DNA from: Sorangium cellulosum So0157-2
Lineage (GTDB): Bacteria; Myxococcota_A; Polyangia; Polyangiales; Polyangiaceae
DNA: 64,000 nucleotides
Assembly: GCF_000418325.1 (NCBI RefSeq)
Contig: NC_021658.1
Span: 7,764,001 to 7,828,000, forward strand
Direction of reading: 5' to 3'
The notes beneath the pieces are model-generated. The model was not told the DNA's origin. It was given only the letters and a program-made list of their open reading frames with translations, and did not search any database. This document shows positions 29,023 to 40,206 of this stretch, in pieces (position 1 is the stretch's first letter; every line of letters starts with the position of its first letter). A program made the position numbers and the translations under genes.

Positions 29023-31167
29023 ATGAAGGTCGGCCACACGCCCGCGCGCTCCGGGCTCCTCTCCCTCGTCCTGCTGGTCGCCTGCAGCGCCGGCCCTCGG
29101 ACCGTCGCAATCGCGCCGCCGGATGGTCCTCGCGGCGCCCCTCCGGCGACGACCTCGCAACCGGCGACGCCGCCGCCGCCGGAGGCGCCGGCGCGCGCCG
29201 AGTTCGACCCCGTGCCGCAGGGGATCACCGCGGGCGGGGTGAAGCAGCTCTGCGACGATCACCTGCGCGCCGCCGAGGAGCACCTCGCCGCGATCAGGGC
29301 GCTCCGCGGCGCGCCGCCGGAGAAGCTCACCTACGCCGCGACCCTCGGGCGGTTCGACGACGCCGTGCTCGAGGTGAACAGCGCGGGCGACTTCCCGTAC
29401 CTGATGGGGGTCGCGCACCCGGACGCGGCCGTGCGCGAGGCCGCGAGGCTCTGCGAGCCGAAGGTCGACAGGTTCACGACCGCGATGTGGCTGGACGCCG
29501 ACCTCGCCGCCGTCCTCCAGGCGTACGCCCAGACGGGCGAGGCGCGCGAGGCGCTCAAGGGCGAGCGTGCGCGGCTCCTCTCCGATGTCCTCCGCGACTT
29601 CCGCCGCAACGGGCTGTCGCTGCCGCCCGACCGACAGCAGCGCCTCCGCGACGTGAACGAGCAGATCACCCGCATCGGACAGGAGTTCATGGCGAACCTG
29701 TCGGCGTCGACCGGGTCGATCGAGATCGCGCCCGCCTCGCTCCAGGGCCTGCCCAAGGAGTACGTGGCGAAGCACCCGCCCAAGCCGAACGGCAAGGTCG
29801 AGATCAGCACCGACTACCCCGACTTCTTCCCGTTCGTCACCTACGCGAAGGACCGCAAGGCCGCGCTCGACCTCTACGTCCTGTTCACCAACCGCGGCGG
29901 CGAGAAGAACGTGAAGCTGCTCGAGCGCCTGCTCGCGCTCCGCTCCGAGAAGGCGAGGATGCTCGGCTACAAGAGCTGGGCCGACTACGCCATCGAGCCG
30001 CGCATGGCCAAGACGAGCGGCGCCGTCCGCGCCTTCCTCGACCAGGTCAAGGCCGCGCTGAAGGAGCCCGCGAAGGCCGAGTTCGCCGAGCTGATGAAGG
30101 AGCACGTGCGGCTCGGCGGCAAGCCGACCGACAGGCTCCCCCCCTCCGAGCGCTACTTCCTCGAAGATCGGGTCCGCGCGTCCAAGTACCAGTTCGACTC
30201 GCAGGCGCTCTCGGCCTACCTCGAGATCGGCGCGGTCAAGCAGGGGCTCATGGGCATCACCGCGCGGATGTACGGGCTCGAGTACAGGGAGGTCCCCGCG
30301 AACGCCTGGCACCCCGACGTGACGGCGTACGAGGTGAGCTCCGACGGCAAGACGATCGGGAAGTTCTACCTCGACCTCTACAGCAGGCCCGACAAGTACA
30401 AGCACGCGGCGATGTTCGCCGTGCGGACGGCGAAGCGGCTCGCCGACGGATCGTGGCAGACCCCCGTCGCGGCGCTGGAGTGCAACTTCCCGAAGCCGGG
30501 GGCGCAGCCGGCGCTCATGTCCCACGAGGACGTGGTGACCTTCTTCCACGAGTTCGGGCACGTGCTGCACCACCTCCTCACGCGCTCGGAGCTGGCCTCC
30601 TACTCGGGGACCTCGACCGTGCGCGACTTCGTCGAGGCGCCGAGCCAGATGTTCGAGGAGTGGGCGTGGTCCCGCGAGGTGCTCGATCTGTTCGCGAAGC
30701 ACCACGCGACCGGCGCGCGGATCCCGGACGATCTCTTCCAGGCGATGACCCGCGCGCGGGGCTTCGGGCGAGCGCTCGCGACGCAGCGGCAGCTCACCCT
30801 CGCGTCGATCGACCTGGAGCTCCACACCCGCGAGCCGGGCTTCGATACGACCCTGGTCGTGGAGCAGGCGCAGCGCGCGAACGAGTCCTTCGTCTTCGTG
30901 AAGGGCACGCACCTGCAGTCGAGCTTCGGGCACCTCATCACCTACGACGCGGGCTATTACGGCTACCAGTGGGCCCTGTCGCTCTCGCGCGACGTGCTCA
31001 CCCGCTTCAAGCAGGAAGGCCTGCTCAACCCGGCCGTGGCGCGCGCCTTCCGCGACGAGGTGCTCGCCAAGGGGGGCGGCGTCGAGGCAGGCGATCTCGT
31101 CACCCGCTTCCTCGGAAGGCCGCCGAGCCACAACGCGTACCTCGCCTACCTCCAGGGCAAGGAGTGA
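29023..31167 (+). CDS. M3-family zinc metallopeptidase lipoprotein (oligopeptidase-like)
   Basis: 714 residues from the ATG at 29023, whose first residues give a lipobox in LVLLVACSAG; an upstream in-frame start at 28930 would bury the signal. A Pro/Ala-rich linker follows. The catalytic region carries HEFGH at residues 509-513 in the context TFFHEFGHVLHHLL, with the third zinc ligand Glu in FVEAPSQMFEEWAW. The helical N-terminal half and the terminal LNPAVARAFRDEVLAKGGGVEAGDLVTRFLGRPP are typical of thimet/oligopeptidase-A relatives. Family members cleave short peptides. Most bacterial ones are cytoplasmic, so a lipidated, exported version suggests periplasmic or surface peptide turnover, consistent with predation or scavenging (inference). 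Confidence 0.9.
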   Translation: MKVGHTPARSGLLSLVLLVACSAGPRTVAIAPPDGPRGAPPATTSQPATPPPPEAPARAEFDPVPQGITAGGVKQLCDDHLRAAEEHLAAIRALRGAPPEKLTYAATLGRFDDAVLEVNSAGDFPYLMGVAHPDAAVREAARLCEPKVDRFTTAMWLDADLAAVLQAYAQTGEAREALKGERARLLSDVLRDFRRNGLSLPPDRQQRLRDVNEQITRIGQEFMANLSASTGSIEIAPASLQGLPKEYVAKHPPKPNGKVEISTDYPDFFPFVTYAKDRKAALDLYVLFTNRGGEKNVKLLERLLALRSEKARMLGYKSWADYAIEPRMAKTSGAVRAFLDQVKAALKEPAKAEFAELMKEHVRLGGKPTDRLPPSERYFLEDRVRASKYQFDSQALSAYLEIGAVKQGLMGITARMYGLEYREVPANAWHPDVTAYEVSSDGKTIGKFYLDLYSRPDKYKHAAMFAVRTAKRLADGSWQTPVAALECNFPKPGAQPALMSHEDVVTFFHEFGHVLHHLLTRSELASYSGTSTVRDFVEAPSQMFEEWAWSREVLDLFAKHHATGARIPDDLFQAMTRARGFGRALATQRQLTLASIDLELHTREPGFDTTLVVEQAQRANESFVFVKGTHLQSSFGHLITYDAGYYGYQWALSLSRDVLTRFKQEGLLNPAVARAFRDEVLAKGGGVEAGDLVTRFLGRPPSHNAYLAYLQGKE

Positions 31168-31221
31168 ACGCGCGCCGGCCGGGAGCGGGCGCGGGGCTCG
31201 GGCAGGACGTCCGATGCGGAG

Positions 31222-34020
31222 CTAGGGCTCGATGGCGACGCCGAGCTCCTCGCGCAGGGCGTGGTAGGCGTCCGAGACGGTGAACGAGAGGAGATCGCCG
31301 ATCTTCTCCTCCGCTGTGAGCACGCCCGGCGTGTCCCCGCGCGAGAGCGACGACGCCGCGACCGAGAGATCGCCGGTCAGCAGGGTGCCGACCCGCGCAG
31401 CGCACCGCTCCACCGAGCCCACCCAGTGGGCGAGATCCAGCGGCGCGCGGATCTCGTAGAGCTCGAACACCGCGGCCTCCAGCGCGTCCCGCTCGCGCTC
31501 CGTCAGCCGCTCGTCGAGCAGCGGCATCAGCGCGAGCACCGCGCCCTCGAGCTCGGCAGGGACAGGCTCCGACGGCCGCGCCACCTTGACCGCGGCGGCG
31601 AGGCAGACGCCGAGCTCCTCGAGCGAGGGGAAGTGCAGGAGCAAGCGGTGCGGGCCGACGTGGTAGGCGACGTGGCTGCCCACCAGGAACGCGAGCTCGG
31701 CGGCCGTCCGCCCGCGGAGCGCCTCGCCGCCGACGAGGACGCTCGGCTCCTCGACCGTCACCGCCGCGACCGCGATGGGCGCGTCCTTGCGGAGGTAGAC
31801 CGCCGGCGTGGGGATCGCGAGGCACCGGCTCGCCCACGAGAACAGGCGCACCACGCCCGCCGCGTTCCGCTCCGCGTCGGCGCGCGCCGCCGGATCGACG
31901 TGCGGGATCTGCTTCTCCCGCGCGCGCTGGGCGAGCCGCGCGCGGACCGCCGCGTCGGCGACCGACGCGAGGACCTCCTCGAGGGCGCGATCGCGATCGG
32001 CCGCGCGCAGGAGATCCCAGCTGCCCGGGCTGAGCCCGCGCGCGGGCTGCACGAGGCCCGCGGGCCGGTGCTCCTCGAAGATGAAGCGCTCCCGCGCCTC
32101 GGCCGCGCCCAGGTAAACCGCCACGCTCGCCGCGGCCCACGCCTGGTCGACGCGCCTGAGCTTCTGGAAGGTGTCGAACAGGTCGTGAAACACCTGGACG
32201 TTGCCCGGATCGAGCACCGCCGCGGCCTGGAGGTGCGCGGCCGCGCGCTCGAGCCGGCCGGCGACCCGCGCGAGCGACGCGGCGCTGAGCCGCCCCGGGA
32301 CGTCGTCCGGCCGCTCGGCCACCGCGCCCTCGAACGCCTCCAGCGCGGAGCTCGGATCCTCGAGGTGATCGCGGAAGAGCATGCCGAGGCGGCGGCACAG
32401 CTCCCAGGTGACGTCGCTCCGGACGCGCGGGTCGGCGATGCGCTGCGCCCGGTCGAGCATGCGGCGGTACGCGAGCTCGAGCTCGCCCCACTCCTGCCGC
32501 GCCGAGAGGAGGATCGCGATCAGCGCGAGCGGATCGAGGAACGTGGGGTCGGCGTCCAGCGCGCGCTCGAGCAGCTCGACCCCGTCCTGCTCGCGCGTGA
32601 CCTCGGTCAAGGTCGCGCGGGCCTCGCCCTGCATCGCGGCGCGCGCGAGCTCCAGCAGCGCGACCGCCCGCTGCCGCGGGTCCGGGAGGAGCTCGGCGTG
32701 ACAGCGGCGGGCGTCGAGCGACGCCGCGAGATCGCCCGTCGCCTCATAGAGCCGGCCGAGGCTGCGCAGGACGGCGGCGTCGTCCGGGCGGATCTCCCGC
32801 GCCCGCTCGAGGAGCTCCTGCGCCCGCGCCGGATCCCCGGCGACGATCTCCCAGCGCTCGGCGAAGCGCACGAGGAGCCCGAGGCGATCGGCGTCCCCCT
32901 CGACGCGCGTGAGCAGCCGCTCCTCCGCGGTGCGCAGCCTCGCGAAGTCCTGCTCGGCGAGGTGGAGCTCGACCAGCGCCTCGAGCGCGGGCCGGTGCTC
33001 GGGCGCGAGCGCCAGCGCCTTCTCGAAGCCCTCGATCGCCTCGCGGTGCCGCTGCTGGCGCCACCTCGCCTGGGCGATGCGCAGGTGCACCTCCGCGCGC
33101 GCGTCCCGCTGCGCGACCCCGACGAGCGCGAGCGCCTTCTTGTACGCCGTGAGCGCCCCGTCGAGGTCCGACGCGGCGGCGAGCGTGTCGCCGGCCGCGA
33201 GATACTGCGCGACCGGGTCGTCCGGCGCGGACGCGGGGGTGGTCGCGGCGCCCCCGTCGCCGGCGGCCTTGAGCCGCGCCGCCTCGGCCCTGACCGGGCG
33301 CCGGCCGGGCGCGCCGCCGCGCGGGACGAGCACCGAGAACTCCCCCCGCCCGCTCGCCCGCGCGAAGCACGGGATGGCGCGGGCGAGGCCGGGGTTCCCC
33401 TCGACGCGGCGGAAGATCTCCCCGGCGGTGAGGCCTCGATCCGGGTCGGCCTCGTCGAGGTGCTCGACGAAGGCGCGGGTGAGCACCGAGGGCAGATCGG
33501 CGTCGAGCGAGCCGATCGGGTGGGCCGCCACGAGGAGCTCGACGCCCGTCACGGGGGACGCCACCGCCTGCTCGGCGGCGGTGACGACGGCGCGCGAGGT
33601 CGCCCCGGGGCCGTGGTGGCACTCCAGGACGAAGAGCACCTCGCCGCGCGCGCGATCGCGGAACACCGCGGCCACGTCGCCCAGCGCGTCGCCCACGCCG
33701 GGGTTCTCGGGGTCGAGGCAGAGGAAGAGCTCCCCGTCCGGCGACAGCGCGACGGCGGTGGAGGCGTAGAACAAAAACAGGGTCGAGGCCTCGTCGCGCG
33801 CGGCGTCCTCCGCGTCGACAAGGGTCCGCCGCGTCGCCGTGAGCTCGTCGAACAGCGCGTCGAGCTGCTCCGCGAGGTCCCGCGCGGGATCGATGTCGAC
33901 CACCCGGAAGCCGGCGTCGTCCAGCGAGAGGCGGGCCCGGATGAGATCCCCGTCCAGCGAGCCGGGCGCCGGCCGCTGGTCGCGGTGCAAGCTGGGCGTG
34001 GCGACGATCGCCAAGCGCAT
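31222..34020 (-). CDS. caspase-like domain plus TPR repeats protein
   Basis: 932 residues. The N-terminal ~200 residues resemble the caspase/peptidase C14 fold: MRLAIVATPSL, a paired-helix segment DLIRARLSLDDAGFRVV, TLFLFYAST at 80-88, and VLFVLECHHGPG (130-138) with a candidate Cys134. In caspases the strand reads FYFSGHG; here it is FYASTAV, so the usual catalytic His is missing. Residues ~255-640 form a long run of tetratricopeptide-like repeats. The C-terminal ~290 residues are unassigned. It is probably a scaffold or signalling protein with a degenerate protease domain. It converges on the M3 peptidase gene and starts 149 bases from the small lipoprotein. Confidence 0.7.
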   Translation of the reverse strand: MRLAIVATPSLHRDQRPAPGSLDGDLIRARLSLDDAGFRVVDIDPARDLAEQLDALFDELTATRRTLVDAEDAARDEASTLFLFYASTAVALSPDGELFLCLDPENPGVGDALGDVAAVFRDRARGEVLFVLECHHGPGATSRAVVTAAEQAVASPVTGVELLVAAHPIGSLDADLPSVLTRAFVEHLDEADPDRGLTAGEIFRRVEGNPGLARAIPCFARASGRGEFSVLVPRGGAPGRRPVRAEAARLKAAGDGGAATTPASAPDDPVAQYLAAGDTLAAASDLDGALTAYKKALALVGVAQRDARAEVHLRIAQARWRQQRHREAIEGFEKALALAPEHRPALEALVELHLAEQDFARLRTAEERLLTRVEGDADRLGLLVRFAERWEIVAGDPARAQELLERAREIRPDDAAVLRSLGRLYEATGDLAASLDARRCHAELLPDPRQRAVALLELARAAMQGEARATLTEVTREQDGVELLERALDADPTFLDPLALIAILLSARQEWGELELAYRRMLDRAQRIADPRVRSDVTWELCRRLGMLFRDHLEDPSSALEAFEGAVAERPDDVPGRLSAASLARVAGRLERAAAHLQAAAVLDPGNVQVFHDLFDTFQKLRRVDQAWAAASVAVYLGAAEARERFIFEEHRPAGLVQPARGLSPGSWDLLRAADRDRALEEVLASVADAAVRARLAQRAREKQIPHVDPAARADAERNAAGVVRLFSWASRCLAIPTPAVYLRKDAPIAVAAVTVEEPSVLVGGEALRGRTAAELAFLVGSHVAYHVGPHRLLLHFPSLEELGVCLAAAVKVARPSEPVPAELEGAVLALMPLLDERLTERERDALEAAVFELYEIRAPLDLAHWVGSVERCAARVGTLLTGDLSVAASSLSRGDTPGVLTAEEKIGDLLSFTVSDAYHALREELGVAIEP

Positions 34021-34169
34021 CAGGGCGCCCCCTCCTCGTTGCGTACGCGCATGCAGGCGAGCAATCTACCCAGGGCCGCGCCCGAAGCGAAGAAGGTTGC
34101 CATCCGACACGCAACTCCGACGCAGCGCGAGGTCCCCCGTACGAGACATCACTCCGGGAGAGAGCACGC

Positions 34170-34466
34170 ATGAGCAAAGGCAGGGGTCGTTGGTGGACGG
34201 AAGCGCCCGGCAGCTCCGGAAGAGCTCGCGCCGCGTCATTCGCGCTCGCGGTCGCCCTCGCGTCGGGCTGCGAGAGCGTGTGCGACGAGGCCGAGGACCA
34301 CATGGAGGAGTGCGGCTACCAGGGCAGCGGCATGTCCAGCGAGGCGTCGTGCGAGGGCGCCGTCCGCTGCGCGTCGGCCTGCGCCGCGGAGGTCCCCTGC
34401 GGCGCGTTCGACGGAACGGACCCGGCCGCGTTCGATCGGTACAGGCGCTGCCTCGACGCCTGCTGA
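34170..34466 (+). CDS. small Cys-rich lipoprotein
   Basis: 98 residues; ATG with GGGAGAG about 10 bases upstream. A signal peptide (ARAASFALAVALASGC) ends in a lipobox near residue 34. The mature part has nine further cysteines (SVCDEAEDHMEECGYQ, SCEGAVRCASACAAEVPC, CLDAC) with spacing close to the lipoprotein at 26865-27143, suggesting the same unnamed family. It faces the kinase gene convergently with 14 bases between stops. Function unknown. Confidence 0.75.
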   Translation: MSKGRGRWWTEAPGSSGRARAASFALAVALASGCESVCDEAEDHMEECGYQGSGMSSEASCEGAVRCASACAAEVPCGAFDGTDPAAFDRYRRCLDAC

Positions 34467-34480
34467 GGCGCCGCGGGGGC

Positions 34481-35830
34481 TCAGCAGACCGCGCGGACGA
34501 GCGCGGCGCCGTCCGGCGGCCGCTCGTCGTCCGGGCCGAGGCACCGCAGCGACAGCTCCTTCCAGGGGGCCAGCCCCTCGCCCCCGAGCGGCTCGAGCCG
34601 CACGAGGACGTCCTCGAGCACGCGGCCGTAGCCGTAGACGTCGTCGCGCGGGTCGCTCGGCCGCCCGGAGAGCCGCTCCGGCGAGACGTACCCGGGGCTG
34701 CCGCCAGCGGACGGCGCGCCGCGGGGCCTAGCCAGCCCGAAGTCGCTGAGCACGGGCTCGGCGAGGCTGCGCAGGAGCACGTTGGCCGGCTTGACGTCGG
34801 CGTGGACGTAACCGCGCTCGTGGATGCGGGCGAGCGCGCGCGCGAGCGGGCGCGCCCACCGCGCGATCGGCGCGAGCGACGCCGCGTCGCCGGCGCGGAG
34901 CACGTCCCGGACCGAGCCGCGCGCGATCCACTCCAGCGCGATCCACCCCTCGTCGGGGTCCGCGTCGAACACCCGCACCACGCCGGGCCCGGAGAGCGCC
35001 GCGGCGAGCCGCACCTCGCGGGTGAGGTGCGCCCGGTCACCGCCGCGCCCGTGGTAGACCTTGAACCCGACGCGCCGGCCGAGCACCTCGTCCTCGGCCT
35101 CGTAGACGGCGCCGGCGCCGCCGCGCGCGACCTCGCGGAGCAGGCGGAACGGGGTCCTGCCCGCCGCGGGCGCGATCACGGTCACGTCCTCCACGCGGGG
35201 CGCGGCGGGCCGCTCCGCGCCGAGCGCCGCCCGCCAGCGCTGGTGGCGCTCGCGCGCGCCGGGCGCGTCGATCTCCCGGACGAGCACCCGCTCGATCGCG
35301 CCGACCGCCCGCGGGAGCTGCCCCAGCGACGCGTAGAGGTCGGCCGCGAGGACGAGCCCCTCGGTCGAGGACACCGGCTGCGCGCGCCCCGCGCCGCCGC
35401 GCTCGCGCGCCCCGGCGCCCTCCAGCACGGCGAGCGCGCCCAGCTCGTCGCCCCGGGCCGCGAGCAGATCGGCGCACGCCACCCGGATCGGATCCGGCAG
35501 CGCCCGCTCCGCCATCGCGGCGACGAGGTGCGCCACGGCCTCGGCCTCCCGCAGCGTCCCCCGCGCGCGCCGCAGGATCGCGATCACCTCGTCCGTCGAG
35601 GGCCCGTCGCGCGCGCCGGAGCTCCGCAGGCGCGCGATCTCGTCGCCGCCGGCCTCGCGCGCAGCGCGCCCGCGCGCCCGCGCGTCCGCCGCCGGGCGCG
35701 CCGCCCGCGCCGGGTCCGCGCCGCGCGCGACGTCCGACGCGCCCGGCGCGGCGCCCCCGCCCGGCGCCGGCGCGCCGCCGTCCGCGGCGGCGCCGCCGAG
35801 CCGCTCCTTGAGCCGCCGCCACAGGCTCAC
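34481..35830 (-). CDS. Ser/Thr protein kinase with N-terminal repeat region
   Basis: 449 residues from a GTG that overlaps the FHA gene stop (GTGA), so translation is coupled. The first ~60 residues are Ala/Gly/Pro/Arg-rich, and residues ~75-205 look like helical repeats (AVAHLVAAMAERAL, LVLAADLYASLGQLPRAV). The kinase domain spans ~225-449: Gly loop VARGGAGAVYEAE (235-247), ATP Lys257 in VGFKVYHG, catalytic loop HADVKPAN (343-350) with Asp345, and SDFGLARP (Asp363). The Arg of the usual HRD is Ala, making it a non-RD kinase. The C-terminal lobe is short and there is no membrane segment. The FHA partner could read its phosphorylation. Confidence 0.88.
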   Translation of the reverse strand: MSLWRRLKERLGGAAADGGAPAPGGGAAPGASDVARGADPARAARPAADARARGRAAREAGGDEIARLRSSGARDGPSTDEVIAILRRARGTLREAEAVAHLVAAMAERALPDPIRVACADLLAARGDELGALAVLEGAGARERGGAGRAQPVSSTEGLVLAADLYASLGQLPRAVGAIERVLVREIDAPGARERHQRWRAALGAERPAAPRVEDVTVIAPAAGRTPFRLLREVARGGAGAVYEAEDEVLGRRVGFKVYHGRGGDRAHLTREVRLAAALSGPGVVRVFDADPDEGWIALEWIARGSVRDVLRAGDAASLAPIARWARPLARALARIHERGYVHADVKPANVLLRSLAEPVLSDFGLARPRGAPSAGGSPGYVSPERLSGRPSDPRDDVYGYGRVLEDVLVRLEPLGGEGLAPWKELSLRCLGPDDERPPDGAALVRAVC

Positions 35831-37053
35831 GCCGGCCCGCCCTCCCCGCCGCCGTCGCGCCGCGTCGGCGACGCCTGGCCGGCGGCGAGCACCCGGAAGA
35901 CCGGCGTCCCCCCGCGCGACGCGGCGATCGCGTCGCCCGCGCAGAGCTCGACGGACGGCGCGAGCTGGTAGTCGCCGAGGAACGGCGGCGGCGCCCCCGG
36001 CGGCGTCTTCAGCGCCACGAACACCGAGGCGCCCGCCCAATCGAGGCGGAGCCGCCACGGCCCCACCGGCAGCTCGCCGAGCGGCGCCGTGAAGCGCTCG
36101 CCCGCGACGTCCACCACGCAGCCCTGCCCGATCCCGGGCGCGATCGCGCACGGCACCTCCCCGCCGAGCAGGATCTGCACGCCGCGGCCGACGGGCAGCG
36201 GCGCCGTGAGCCGCGCGCCCGCCAGCGTCGTGCCGTTGCGCGTCCCGAGATCCTCGACCTCGATGCCGGACGGGCCGCGCCGGATCCGCGCGTGCGTCCT
36301 GCTGACGGCGCGGGACGCGACGACGATGGTCGCCTCGCCGCGGCCGATCGTGACCTCGTCGCCGAGCGCGCACCGCACGACCGCGCCGCCGAGCTCGATC
36401 GAGAGGACCGGCCCCGACAGGAGCCGCGCCCGGATCGCGCGCAGCGCGTCGGCCACCTGCTCGCCGTCGCGGCCTCCGCCCGCCCACGCCTCGGCGACGG
36501 CGAGCGCCTCGCGGCGCTCGGCCATCCGGTCGAGATCCGCGATCTTCCGCAGCGTCGCGGCGAGCTCGCGCTGGTCCCGCTCGGCGGTCATCGAGGCGCG
36601 GAGCCGCTCCTCCAGCCGGTCGATCGCGCCGGCCGCGGCCAGGACGCGCGTCTCCGACTCGGTGTCGCCGACCAGGGCGTACGCGTCCGCTGCGCGCTCG
36701 AGCTCGCCCGCAGACTCGAGCTCGCGCGCGACCGCCAGCACCTCGCTCCGCATCGCGCTCGCGCCCCGCGCGCGCACGAGGTCGAACGCGAGCAGCGCCT
36801 TGCGCCCGAGCGCCGCGCGCTTCAGCTCCGGGCTCTCGGCCGTGCGGAACGCCGACGCGCAGAAGGCGATCCGCTTCTCGACGCTCCGCTCGGCGTCGGC
36901 GCGGAGGAGCAGGACTCGGGCCGCGTCGTCCGGCATCCCGGCGTCGAGGTACAGCTCGACCGCCCCCGCGAGATCGCCGGCGAGCTCCCTGGCCTCGGCC
37001 GCCCTGCGACGGCTGTCCCCCCGCTTGAGCCCGAACCACTCAAAGAGACTCAC
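35827..37053 (-). CDS. FHA domain protein with helical repeats
   Basis: 408 residues. Residues ~1-225 are alpha-helical repeats (AAEARELAGDLAGAVELYLDAG, ELERAADAYALVGD) resembling TPR. An FHA phosphothreonine-binding domain follows at ~230-300: VTIGRGEATIVVASRAVSRTHARI, then VEDLGTRNGTTLAGARL, containing the hallmark GR, SRxHA and NGT residues. A beta-rich C-terminal region (~300-385) may be a second divergent FHA-like fold. It is followed by the kinase gene with a four-base overlap, forming a kinase-phosphopeptide reader pair. It is divergent from pilB with 105 bases between starts, so control of pilus assembly is possible but speculative. Confidence 0.9.
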   Translation of the reverse strand: MSLFEWFGLKRGDSRRRAAEARELAGDLAGAVELYLDAGMPDDAARVLLLRADAERSVEKRIAFCASAFRTAESPELKRAALGRKALLAFDLVRARGASAMRSEVLAVARELESAGELERAADAYALVGDTESETRVLAAAGAIDRLEERLRASMTAERDQRELAATLRKIADLDRMAERREALAVAEAWAGGGRDGEQVADALRAIRARLLSGPVLSIELGGAVVRCALGDEVTIGRGEATIVVASRAVSRTHARIRRGPSGIEVEDLGTRNGTTLAGARLTAPLPVGRGVQILLGGEVPCAIAPGIGQGCVVDVAGERFTAPLGELPVGPWRLRLDWAGASVFVALKTPPGAPPPFLGDYQLAPSVELCAGDAIAASRGGTPVFRVLAAGQASPTRRDGGGEGGPA

Positions 37054-37158
37054 GCAGCGCCATCCTCACCCGCATCCGACATCCTACCCTTGAAGCGCGC
37101 CGGCCCCAACCGCCAGCGTTGACTCCCTCCCTCGCCGCCCGCAGGATTTGCGCCCTCG

Positions 37159-38859
<1,701 letters not shown>

Positions 38860-38863
38860 GCGC

Positions 38864-40003
38864 ATGACCACGGAGCTCGTCGGACAGCAGGAGGGCCTCA
38901 GGTACACGCTCCAGCAGCTCCTCCGCGCGATGGTGGAGAAGGGCGCGAGCGACATGCACATCACGAGCGGCACGCCGCCGCTCCTGCGCATCGACGGCAC
39001 GGTGGTGCCGCTCAAGCTCCCGCCGCTCATGCCGGGCGACACGAGGCAGCTCTGCTACTCGGTGCTGAGCGAGGAGCAGGTGGCGGCGTTCGAGCAGCGG
39101 AACGAGCTCGATCTGTCGTTCGGCATGAAGGGGCTCGCCCGCTTCCGCGCGAACATCTACATGCAGCGCGGCGCCGTGGCGGCCGCCTTCCGGCAGATCC
39201 CCTTCCGGATCATGAACTTCGACGAGCTGGGCCTGCCGCCGGTCGTGCTCGACATCGCCGCCAAGCCGCGCGGCCTCGTGCTCGTGACGGGCCCGACCGG
39301 CTCGGGCAAGACGACCACGCTCGCGAGCATCATCGACAAGATCAACGCCGAGCAGCGCCTCCACATCCTCACGATCGAGGATCCGATCGAGTACCTGCAC
39401 CCGCACAAGCTCTCGCTCGTGAACCAGCGCGAGATCGGCTCCGACACCGCGTCGTTCAAGGACGCCCTGCGCTACGCCCTGCGCCAGGATCCGGACGTCG
39501 TGCTCGTCGGCGAGATGCGCGACCTGGAGACCGTCGAGTCGGCGCTGACGATCGCCGAGACGGGCCACCTCGTGTTCGCCACGCTCCACACGAACTCGGC
39601 GATCTCGACGATCAACCGCATCATCGACGTCTTCCCCCCGCACCAGCAGTCGCAGGTGCGGCAGCAGCTGTCGTTCACGCTCGTCGCCGTGATGACCCAG
39701 CTGCTCCTGCCGCGCGCGAACGGCCCGGGGCGCGTCATGGCGATGGAGGTCATGATCCCGAACGCCGCGATCCGGAACCTCATCCGCGAGGACAAGCTCC
39801 ACCAGATCTACTCGCAGATGCAGGTGGGCCAGGCCGGCAGCGGGATGCAGACGATGGCGCAGTCGCTCGTCTCGCTCTACCAGCGCCGGATGATCACGCT
39901 GGAGGAGATGTTCGCCGCCGCCGCCGACCCCGACGAGATCCGGGCGATGCTCGAGCCCCGCCCGGCCATGAGCTCGCGGAACAACCTCCCGAAGCAGCCC
40001 TGA
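38864..40003 (+). CDS. pilT: type IV pilus retraction ATPase PilT
   Basis: 379 residues. It powers pilus retraction and twitching (S) motility. N-terminal PAS-like region (LRAMVEKGASDMHITSG), Walker A GPTGSGKTTTLASII, Walker B QDPDVVLVGEMRDLETVE, and the PilT signature AIRNLIREDKLHQIYSQMQ (the AIRNLIRE motif) are all present, followed by a short C-terminal tail. It belongs to an operon with pilB. lexA follows after a 203-base gap and has its own promoter. Confidence 0.95.
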   Translation: MTTELVGQQEGLRYTLQQLLRAMVEKGASDMHITSGTPPLLRIDGTVVPLKLPPLMPGDTRQLCYSVLSEEQVAAFEQRNELDLSFGMKGLARFRANIYMQRGAVAAAFRQIPFRIMNFDELGLPPVVLDIAAKPRGLVLVTGPTGSGKTTTLASIIDKINAEQRLHILTIEDPIEYLHPHKLSLVNQREIGSDTASFKDALRYALRQDPDVVLVGEMRDLETVESALTIAETGHLVFATLHTNSAISTINRIIDVFPPHQQSQVRQQLSFTLVAVMTQLLLPRANGPGRVMAMEVMIPNAAIRNLIREDKLHQIYSQMQVGQAGSGMQTMAQSLVSLYQRRMITLEEMFAAAADPDEIRAMLEPRPAMSSRNNLPKQP

Positions 40004-40170
40004 TCGCGGGCCCCTGCCCTTCGGTTCACCCTGCACGCTCGACGCGCGGGGCGGCTCACCGCGCGATCCGCCCCGCGCGCCGCGCCGCCCCGCGCCGCGC
40101 AGAACAAACGCGCCGGTGCCCCCAAAATCGCGGCAAATTCGGGCCTGTGGAGAGGTACCTCCACACTTTT

Positions 40171-40199
40171 TTGACATCTACCCAACCGTTCAGTAGGTT
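40171..40199 (+). promoter_or_regulatory. predicted lexA promoter
   Basis: TTGACA at 40171-40176 is a perfect -35. TAGGTT at 40194-40199 is an acceptable -10 (TAxxxT) after exactly 17 bases. Transcription would start at about 40206, essentially at the lexA ATG (40207). Confidence 0.7.
40178..40194 (+). promoter_or_regulatory. candidate LexA-binding site (Myxococcus type) in the lexA promoter
   Basis: CTACCCAACCGTTCAGT matches 14 of 17 positions of the Myxococcus xanthus LexA box as I recall it (CTRHAMRYBYGTTCAGS). It fills the spacer between the -35 and -10, the position expected for autorepression. Confidence 0.6.
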
Positions 40200-40206
40200 C
40201 CGCCCG

